41,952 nt of DNA from an uncultured Methylococcaceae bacterium (GTDB lineage: Bacteria; Pseudomonadota; Gammaproteobacteria; Methylococcales; Methylomonadaceae), in NCBI GenBank assembly GCA_903934035.1, contig CAIZMK010000177.1, positions 1-41,952 of the forward strand. Reading direction: 5' to 3'. This document shows, piece by piece, positions 35,866 to 41,952 of the stretch. The translations under genes were made by a program, and so were the position numbers. The first letter of the stretch is position 1. Every line of letters starts with the position of its first letter. The notes under the pieces were generated by a model. The model was not told where the DNA came from. It did not search any database and saw only the letters and a program-made list of their open reading frames with translations.

Positions 35866-37653
35866 ATGGCCCAAGATAAAAAAAAGCCCCTAAGCATTAC
35901 TGAAGTTGTTTTACGTGATGCACATCAATCAATCTTAGCCACTCGTTTACGCATAGAAGATATGCTCCCAATCTGTGGAAAAATAGATCAAATAGGTTAT
36001 TGGTCTATCGAATCATGGGGTGGTGCGACGTTTGATGCTTGTATCCGTTATTTAGGTGAAGATCCCTGGGAAAGATTGCGTTTATTAAAAGCCGCCATGC
36101 CTAATACGCCTCAACAAATGTTGTTAAGAGGCCAGAACCTTTTAGGTTATCGGCATTATGCAGATGATGTCGTTGATAAATTTGTAGAGCGTTGTGCTGT
36201 TAATGGTATTGATGTCTTTAGGATTTTTGATGCCATGAATGATATGCGTAATATTGAACATGCTGTTAAAGCGGTTTTGAATACTGATGCGCATGCTCAA
36301 GGTACAATTTCTTACACCACAAGCCCAGTGCATACTCTTAATGTTTGGGTGGATTTAGGTAAGCAGATTGAAGACATGGGTGCTCATTCAATTTGTATTA
36401 AAGACATGGCGGGTTTATTAAAGCCTTATGATGCTTATGAATTAGTGAGTCGTCTAAAGAAAAGCACAAAAATCCCCATTCATCTTCATTGTCATGCCAC
36501 TACTGGTTTAAGTGTTGCTACTTTGATTAAAGCCTCTGAAGCAGGTATCGATAACGTTGATACCGCTATTTCTTCCATGAGTATGACTTATGGTCATAGT
36601 GCTACTGAGACTATCGTTGCTAGTCTTGAAGGTACGGGTCGTTCTACTGGTTTGGATTTGGCTAAGTTAGAGGAAATTGCTCATTATTTCAGAGATATTC
36701 GTAAAAAGTATGCTCAATATGAAGGCAGCCTAAAAGGTGTTGATGGACGTATTTTAATTTCTCAAGTGCCTGGTGGCATGTTGACCAACATGGAAAGTCA
36801 ATTAAAAGAGCAGGGGGCTGCAGATAAGTTTGATGAAGTGATGCATGAAATACCTCGTGTGCGTGAAGATTTAGGCTTCATTCCTCTCGTAACGCCTACT
36901 TCACAAATCGTAGGTACCCAAGCCGTGATGAATGTCTTGAACGGTGAGCGCTATAAAACCATAACTAAAGAAACAGCGGGGGTGTTAAAGGGTGAATATG
37001 GGGCAACTCCCGCACCTGTTAACAAACAATTGCAAGATAGAGTGCTAGATGATGCGAAAGCAATTACCTGTAGACCAGCTGATTTAATCGAACCAGAAAT
37101 GGATAAGTTGATTGCTGAAGTCAAAGAAAAAGCCTTGTCTGAAAATGTAAAGCTGTCTAATCATATTGAAGAAGATGCTTTAATTAATGGCATGTTTGCT
37201 CAAGTCGGCTGGAAATTCTTAGTTAATCGTGGAAATGCCTCTGCTTTTGAAGCTGCGCCAGATGTTGCTGCCATTAGTTCAGAAGCGCCTGTTAAACCCT
37301 CAGCGGTTAACTCTGCTACAGAAGCCTATATTGTTAACGTCGATGGTAGAAACTTTAATGTCATTGTCGGTCCTCCTGGTACTCCATTAGCTATTAAGCC
37401 TACGGTTACTGAAAATACTGTTATAGAGCCAATCGTTTCGTCAGGTGCTGAAGTTTATGCGCCAATGGCAGGCAATATCCTTAAAATTCTTGTTGAAGTG
37501 GGTAGCACTGTAACAGAAGGTGATGTGGTTGTTATTATGGAAGCGATGAAAATGGAAACAGAAGTTAGATCTAAATTTAGCGGCATAGTGAGTGCAGTTC
37601 ATATCAAGGAAGGCGGCGCTGTCGCTGGTGGTAACGCCTTGGTTTCTTTATAG
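35866..37653 (+). CDS. oadA: Oxaloacetate decarboxylase alpha subunit (biotin carboxyltransferase)
   Basis: 595 residues. The carboxyltransferase barrel (about 5-280) begins [12 protein letters not shown] and contains DAMNDMRN and the metal ligands HLHCH. A PYC_OADA middle domain follows to about 465, an Ala/Pro-rich linker, then a biotin carrier domain. The biotinylated lysine is Lys562 in EAMKME. It moves the carboxylate of oxaloacetate to biotin; the beta subunit releases CO2 and pumps Na+. Distinguished from pyruvate carboxylase B by context with OadG and OadB. The oadB start is 28 bp downstream. Confidence 0.95.
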   Translation: MAQDKKKPLSITEVVLRDAHQSILATRLRIEDMLPICGKIDQIGYWSIESWGGATFDACIRYLGEDPWERLRLLKAAMPNTPQQMLLRGQNLLGYRHYADDVVDKFVERCAVNGIDVFRIFDAMNDMRNIEHAVKAVLNTDAHAQGTISYTTSPVHTLNVWVDLGKQIEDMGAHSICIKDMAGLLKPYDAYELVSRLKKSTKIPIHLHCHATTGLSVATLIKASEAGIDNVDTAISSMSMTYGHSATETIVASLEGTGRSTGLDLAKLEEIAHYFRDIRKKYAQYEGSLKGVDGRILISQVPGGMLTNMESQLKEQGAADKFDEVMHEIPRVREDLGFIPLVTPTSQIVGTQAVMNVLNGERYKTITKETAGVLKGEYGATPAPVNKQLQDRVLDDAKAITCRPADLIEPEMDKLIAEVKEKALSENVKLSNHIEEDALINGMFAQVGWKFLVNRGNASAFEAAPDVAAISSEAPVKPSAVNSATEAYIVNVDGRNFNVIVGPPGTPLAIKPTVTENTVIEPIVSSGAEVYAPMAGNILKILVEVGSTVTEGDVVVIMEAMKMETEVRSKFSGIVSAVHIKEGGAVAGGNALVSL

Positions 37654-37681
37654 CTCAAAATGTTGCATTAAGAGAAATATT

Positions 37682-38809
37682 ATGGAAAATTTGACGGCAC
37701 TCTGGCAAAGCACTGGTCTGTATAATTTTACGAGTGGCCAGGCATTTATGATGTTGGTTGGCTTTTTGTTATTGTTTTTGGCAATTAAAAAAGGCTTCGA
37801 GCCACTTTTATTACTACCCATAGGTTTTGGAGCCATACTCAGTAATATACCTGTGGCAGGTATAGCTGAAGAGGGTGGTTTATTGTCTTACCTTTATTTT
37901 GGTATTAAAGCCGGTATATTCCCTCTACTTATTTTTATGGGTGTTGGGGCTATGACTGATTTTGGTCCTATGTTGGCCAATCCTAAAACTTTATTATTAG
38001 GAGCGGCCGCGCAATTTGGTATTTTTGCTTCCTTGCTAGGCGCGTTAGCACTAAACGTGGTGCCAGGCCTAGAATTTAGTTTGAAAGATGCTGCCGCTAT
38101 TGGCATTATTGGAGGAGCTGATGGCCCTACTGCTATTTATGTCGCTTCAAAATTAGCACCTGATTTATTGGGCGCTATCGCTGTTGCAGCTTATTCATAC
38201 ATGGCCTTAGTTCCGCTAATTCAGCCGCCGATTATGCGGGCCTTAACTACAGAAGATGAACGCAAAATTGAAATGAAGCAAATGCGTATGGTTAGCAAAA
38301 CTGAAAAGATTGTTTTTCCATTAATGTTGCTCGTGTTATCTATACTTTTACTACCTTCTGCTACGCCATTGATCGGTATGTTTGCCTTAGGTAATTTAAT
38401 GAATGCCTGTGGCGTTGTAGAGCGTTTAAGTCAAACGGCTCAAAACGAGCTGATTAATATAGTGACTATATTTTTAGGCTTAGCTGTGGGTTCTAAGCTG
38501 AGTGCAGCCGCTTTTTTACAATTACAAACCTTGGGTATTTTAGCCTTAGGTGCTGTCGCTTTTGCCATAGGTACTGCTTCTGGGGTTATTATGGCGAAAA
38601 TCATGAATAGATTTAGTGATACGCCAATTAATCCATTGATTGGCGCGGCTGGTGTGTCTGCAGTACCTATGGCGGCTAGAGTTGCCAATAAGCTAGGTTT
38701 AGAAAGTAATCCGCATAACTTCTTATTAATGCATGCTATGGGACCTAATGTCGCTGGTGTTATTGGTTCTGCAGTAGCTGCCGGTGTCCTGTTAAGTTTG
38801 GTTAAATAA
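37682..38809 (+). CDS. oadB: Oxaloacetate decarboxylase beta subunit (Na+ pump)
   Basis: 375 residues from the ATG at 37682; the frame extends upstream into oadA to another ATG, but the [16 protein letters not shown] start matches family N-termini. It is an integral membrane protein with about nine helices. Key motifs are [13 protein letters not shown], which includes the functional Asp of OadB, and the C-terminal [12 protein letters not shown] and [21 protein letters not shown]. It decarboxylates carboxybiotin and pumps Na+. The operon ends here. Confidence 0.95.
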   Translation: MENLTALWQSTGLYNFTSGQAFMMLVGFLLLFLAIKKGFEPLLLLPIGFGAILSNIPVAGIAEEGGLLSYLYFGIKAGIFPLLIFMGVGAMTDFGPMLANPKTLLLGAAAQFGIFASLLGALALNVVPGLEFSLKDAAAIGIIGGADGPTAIYVASKLAPDLLGAIAVAAYSYMALVPLIQPPIMRALTTEDERKIEMKQMRMVSKTEKIVFPLMLLVLSILLLPSATPLIGMFALGNLMNACGVVERLSQTAQNELINIVTIFLGLAVGSKLSAAAFLQLQTLGILALGAVAFAIGTASGVIMAKIMNRFSDTPINPLIGAAGVSAVPMAARVANKLGLESNPHNFLLMHAMGPNVAGVIGSAVAAGVLLSLVK

Positions 38810-38824
38810 ATCAGCTATCAGTCC

Positions 38825-38905
38825 GTAGCCTCGATGAAGCAACGCGGAATCGAGTATTTAACGAGCTCCGATTTGCTCGATTCCACTGTGTTTCATCGTG
38901 GATAC
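38825..38905. repeat. REP-like GTAG palindrome after oadB
   Basis: GTAGCCTCGATGAAGCAACG opens an 81-bp imperfect hairpin; the inner stem is GGAATCGAG with CTCGATTCC, the outer arm GATGAAGC with the inverse TGTTTCATC. The head GTAG again marks the REP class. Starts 15 bp after the oadB stop. Confidence 0.65.
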
Positions 38906-38928
38906 TTGCTGCCCACAGTTAAGTTTTT

Positions 38929-39087
38929 GTAGGGTGGGTAAGCACCAGAGACCGTGAAAGTATTGTGATTTTAGCTTCCCCCTTTGTCAAAGGGGGACTG
39001 AGGGGGATTTTTTGTGTTATAAGCTACTAATATTCAATGATTATTTTTAATAGACCCAATCTCCCCTTGCCCCTCTTTGCTAAAGAG
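38929..39087. repeat. Mosaic MITE-like repeat, copy C, truncated
   Basis: It begins GTAGGGTGGGTAAGCACC and continues AGACCGTGAAAGTATTGTG, CCCCCTTTGTCAAAGGGGG, TTATTTTTAATAGACCCAA and stops at CTTTGCTAAAGAG. Copy B continues past this point to a mirrored right end; copy C instead runs straight into MITE-like copy 2 at 39088, so its right end is missing. Confidence 0.7.
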
Positions 39088-39286
39088 CATAGGTATCACA
39101 CAAATAATTGTTAGCATTCCCACGCGATAACGATAACATTGTAATGAAGATCGTAGGGGCGTATTGCATACGCCCTTATAAAATAAACTCTATAACATTG
39201 GACTTTCAATGTTGGGCGTATGCAATACGCCCCTACGGTGATTTTTATCGTTTCCACGCCGATAAGAAACTTGTGTAGATACCTAT
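39088..39286. mobile_element. MITE-like element, copy 2
   Basis: Nearly identical to 26381-26582 along its whole length. The left terminus reads CATAGGTATCACACAA (one base deleted against copy 1), the right terminus TTGTGTAGATACCTAT (39271-39286). The inner inverted repeat GTAGGGGCGTATTG... is retained. It interrupts repeat copy C on the left and reaches into the mutS coding end on the right: the mutS stop codon (39283-39285) lies inside the terminal inverted repeat. Confidence 0.8.
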
Positions 39287-41862
39287 ACTACTAAAGCCTT
39301 AAGCTTATAAAGTAAATCTAAGGCTTGTTTTGGGCTAAGATCATCGGGTAGCGTTTCTTCTAGCAAGGTAACGGCCGGGTGGTCTTCAGATGATGAAAAT
39401 AAGTCCAGTTGCTTTACGTCAGATGCACTTTGTTGTTCTTTATAAGCATGATCTTCTAAATGCCGTAATTTAGTTTTGGCTTTTTCAATGACTGATTTAG
39501 GTACACCCGCTAAAGCGGCGACTTGCAAGCCATAACTCTGATTAGCTGGGCCGTCTTTAACGGCATGTAAAAAGATGATTTTGTCGCCGTGCTCCATCGC
39601 ATCCAAATGTACGTTATAGATGCTATCTTGTTCATCAGCTAGCGTAGTCAGTTCAAAATAATGAGTAGCAAACAGCGTGAAGGCTTTGGTTTTTTTAGCC
39701 AAATGATCTGCACAAGCCCACGCTAAAGATAAGCCATCAAAAGTACTGGTACCTCGGCCTATTTCATCCATGAGTATCAAGCTTTTTTCCGTGGCATTAT
39801 GCAAGATATTAGCTGTTTCTGACATTTCCACCATAAAAGTAGAACGCCCACTTGATAAATCATCTGAAGCGCCTATACGGGTATATATTTTATCGATAGG
39901 CCCGCAGATTAATTGTTTGGCTGGCACATAACAGCCGATGTGAGCGATTAGCACAATCAATGCTGCTTGGCGCATATAGGTTGATTTACCGCCCATATTG
40001 GGGCCTGTTACTACTAACATTCTACGTTGATTTGAAAATAGTAAATCGTTAGGCACAAAAGGAATGTCAGAAACCTGTTCTATGACTAAATGTCGTCCGC
40101 CCTCAATATTAATGCCAGGCACATTTGTTAAAGTAGGTGCAGATAAATTTAAAGTCACAGCGCGTTCGGCAAAAGTATTGATGACATCTAGTTCTGCGAG
40201 TGCTGCTGCACACTGTTGTAAAGGAATTAAATCGCTAGCGATAATGTTAAGTAATTCTTCGTAAAGAAATTTCTCAAAAGACAAGGCTTTGTCTTTTGCA
40301 CTTAGTACCTTGTCTTCAAAGCTTTTTAATTCTTCAGTAATATAGCGTTCTGCACCCTTTAAAGTTTGTTTGCGCGTGTAATGCAAAGGTATTTTATCAG
40401 CGTGTATATGAGATATTTCAATGTAATAGCCATGAACACGATTATAAGCAACCTTAAGCGTACTAATGCCTGTGGCCGCTTTTTCCCTGTTTTCCATATC
40501 AATCAGAAATTGATCAGCGTTTTGGCTTAAGTTGCGTAACTCATCTAAATCCTGATGATAGCCTGGGGCAATAACACCGCCGTCACGAATAAGCACAGGT
40601 GGATTATCAATTAAGGCTTTTTGTAGCAAGTTTAATATTTCAGGATGCTCACCTATTTGCTGGGCAATATAAGTTAGTTGCGGATTATTACTAGTCGCCA
40701 AACTTTGTTGTAATTCTGGCAATACCGCCAAAGATGAACGTAGTACTAATAAGTCACGAGGACGCGCAGATTTTAAAGCGATACGCGAGCTGATACGTTC
40801 AATATCACCGACTTGTCGTAATTGGTTTTGCAGGGTTTGATAAAGGCTATCATTAAGCAAGTTTTCGATACCGGCATAACGATCATTGAGGCGTTTGGCA
40901 TCTCGTAAGGGTCGATTGATCCAGCGTCTTAGGCAGCGACTGCCCATCGTCGTAGAGGTTTTGTCTAAAACACCAAACAAAGTGTATTGTAATTGCCCAG
41001 AAGGATGATAATCCAATTCAAGATTTCGGCGACTAGACGCATCAAGTAAAATGCTATCGTCACTGTTTTCAGTACAAATACCTTGGATATGGGGCAGGGC
41101 GGTCTGTTGAGTTTCTTTAACATAGAGCAATAAAGCGCCGGCTGCAGCAATGGCAGCACTTAATGATTCACAACCAAAGCCCTTTAAATCTAAGGTATTA
41201 AATTGTTGTAATATCCGTTGTCTAGCGCTTTCTGGATCGAAATGCCAAGGCAAACGACGGCACAGACCGCTACGTGCTTGTAAGCTGGTGGGTAATTTCA
41301 AGTCTTCACTAAAAAGTAGTTCGGCAGGATTTAAGCGGCCTAATTCACTCAGTAATTGATCTTTTGAATCGACTTCTTGCAAAATAAAACGGCCACTGGT
41401 TAAATCTAAACTGGCAATGCCGTATTGTTGGTCATTATTGGCTACTGAACTGATTGCAACGAGCAAATTATCTTTTCGATCGTCCAATAAGGCTTCGTCA
41501 GTAACTGTACCGGGTGTTACTATGCGAACGACTTTACGTTCGACTGGTCCTTTAGTGGTCGCAGGATTACCGATTTGTTCACAAATTGCAACCGAGACGC
41601 CTTTTTTTAATAACTTAGCTAAATAACCTTCGGCAGAGTGATAGGGGATGCCTGCCATAGGGATAGGTAAGCCTGCTGATTGGCCTCGGCTAGTTAGAGT
41701 AATATCGAGTAATTGAGAGGCTAGCTTAGCATCGTCAAAGAATAGTTCATAAAAGTCTCCCATACGATAAAATAATAAGGTATCGGGGTGATCCGCTTTG
41801 ATGCGCAAATATTGCTGCATCATCGGGGTGTTTGGGGCATGTGATGTTTGTTTTATTGTCAT
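39283..41862 (-). CDS. mutS: DNA mismatch repair protein MutS
   Basis: 859 residues, the normal size. The mismatch-reading Phe-x-Glu is Phe37-Tyr-Glu39 (RMGDFYELF). The ATPase Walker [10 protein letters not shown] is near residue 620, followed by [30 protein letters not shown] (Walker B) and [11 protein letters not shown]. It recognises mismatches and recruits MutL. The C-terminal tetramer helix [15 protein letters not shown] is complete; the final TAG lies inside the terminal repeat of a MITE-like element, so the original stop was at or beyond this place. It is divergent from a cinA-like gene, the common mutS-cinA-recA arrangement. Confidence 0.97.
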   Translation of the reverse strand: MTIKQTSHAPNTPMMQQYLRIKADHPDTLLFYRMGDFYELFFDDAKLASQLLDITLTSRGQSAGLPIPMAGIPYHSAEGYLAKLLKKGVSVAICEQIGNPATTKGPVERKVVRIVTPGTVTDEALLDDRKDNLLVAISSVANNDQQYGIASLDLTSGRFILQEVDSKDQLLSELGRLNPAELLFSEDLKLPTSLQARSGLCRRLPWHFDPESARQRILQQFNTLDLKGFGCESLSAAIAAAGALLLYVKETQQTALPHIQGICTENSDDSILLDASSRRNLELDYHPSGQLQYTLFGVLDKTSTTMGSRCLRRWINRPLRDAKRLNDRYAGIENLLNDSLYQTLQNQLRQVGDIERISSRIALKSARPRDLLVLRSSLAVLPELQQSLATSNNPQLTYIAQQIGEHPEILNLLQKALIDNPPVLIRDGGVIAPGYHQDLDELRNLSQNADQFLIDMENREKAATGISTLKVAYNRVHGYYIEISHIHADKIPLHYTRKQTLKGAERYITEELKSFEDKVLSAKDKALSFEKFLYEELLNIIASDLIPLQQCAAALAELDVINTFAERAVTLNLSAPTLTNVPGINIEGGRHLVIEQVSDIPFVPNDLLFSNQRRMLVVTGPNMGGKSTYMRQAALIVLIAHIGCYVPAKQLICGPIDKIYTRIGASDDLSSGRSTFMVEMSETANILHNATEKSLILMDEIGRGTSTFDGLSLAWACADHLAKKTKAFTLFATHYFELTTLADEQDSIYNVHLDAMEHGDKIIFLHAVKDGPANQSYGLQVAALAGVPKSVIEKAKTKLRHLEDHAYKEQQSASDVKQLDLFSSSEDHPAVTLLEETLPDDLSPKQALDLLYKLKALVV

Positions 41863-41898
41863 TATGCTATTTTAGCTGAAGTTTACTGAGGTCACATC

Positions 41899-41952
41899 AT
41901 GGATCATGAAATTTTTACACTAGCTCAAATTGTTGGGCAGGCATTGCAAACA
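41899..41952 (+). CDS. CinA/PncC-like nicotinamide-nucleotide amidohydrolase, N-terminal fragment
   Basis: Only 18 codons are visible (MDHEIFTLAQIVGQALQT), running off the window. GAGGT stands 6 nt upstream of the ATG. LAQxVGQAL is how the short PncC/CinA C-terminal-type amidohydrolases start, and such a gene divergent from mutS, before recA, is common in gammaproteobacteria. The call depends on context as much as on sequence. Confidence 0.5.
   Translation, partial: MDHEIFTLAQIVGQALQT

Noticed and set aside
37592-37681. Extended N-terminus of OadB overlapping oadA
   Set aside because: Residues encoded there are an out-of-frame copy of the oadA end; family members start at MENLTALWQ.

Overview
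The window looks like the chromosome of an AT-rich gammaproteobacterium. The closest fit I can argue is an aerobic methanotroph of the Methylococcales type. The argument rests on several things together: the gyrA-serC-pheA-hisC-tyrA/aroA-cmk-rpsA-ihfB gene order, a TyrA-AroA fusion protein, a diheme cytochrome c4, a MauG/CcpA-type diheme peroxidase, a PEP-CTERM surface protein, an OadGAB sodium pump, and many GTAG-type palindromic repeats. The order-level placement is an inference. No rRNA, tRNA, CRISPR array, prophage or transposase gene was seen.

Layout. 1-2533: the end of a nucleotide-sugar operon (RmlD-like reductase, 4,6-dehydratase/epimerase, 2-epimerase) that makes an N-acetylated 6-deoxy-L-hexose for a surface glycan. 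2534-6600: an apparently gene-free 0.77 kb stretch with a degenerate 22-bp tandem repeat, an uncharacterised protein, cytochrome c4, a low-molecular-weight phosphatase and a dienelactone-hydrolase-like enzyme, with two inverted copies of a REP-like hairpin. 6908-18262: gyrA, then the aromatic/serine/histidine supraoperon running into cmk, rpsA and ihfB. 18853-24150: a PerM-type membrane protein, a DHH phosphoesterase, then cysC, manC and galU (activated sulfate, GDP-mannose and UDP-glucose supply). 24318-26327: a TPP riboswitch controlling thiC.

26672-30000 (minus strand): a compact four-gene operon, and the best candidate for an undescribed system. It encodes an N-acyltransferase of the FeeM/AHL-synthase type fused to a cyclic-nucleotide-binding domain, a Cys-rich membrane protein, an E1/ThiF-like adenylyltransferase and a SAM methyltransferase. 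A PEP-CTERM protein lies just upstream on the same strand. 31837-34565: diheme peroxidase, small membrane ORFs, a Trp-rich small protein and a TIGR01777-type epimerase. 34631-34790: a promoter and a terminator about 125 nt apart with no ORF between them, a likely small RNA. 35413-38809: oadG-oadA-oadB. 39283-41862: mutS, whose stop codon is supplied by the end of a MITE-like element. The first codons of a divergent cinA/pncC-like gene close the window.

Mobile and repeat content is high in the intergenic gaps. There are two copies of a ~200-bp MITE-like element with 17-bp terminal inverted repeats (26381-26582, 39088-39286). A second repeat family has three mosaic copies (9555-9774, 18509-18807, 38929-39087). 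Several GTAG-headed palindromes are present as well.
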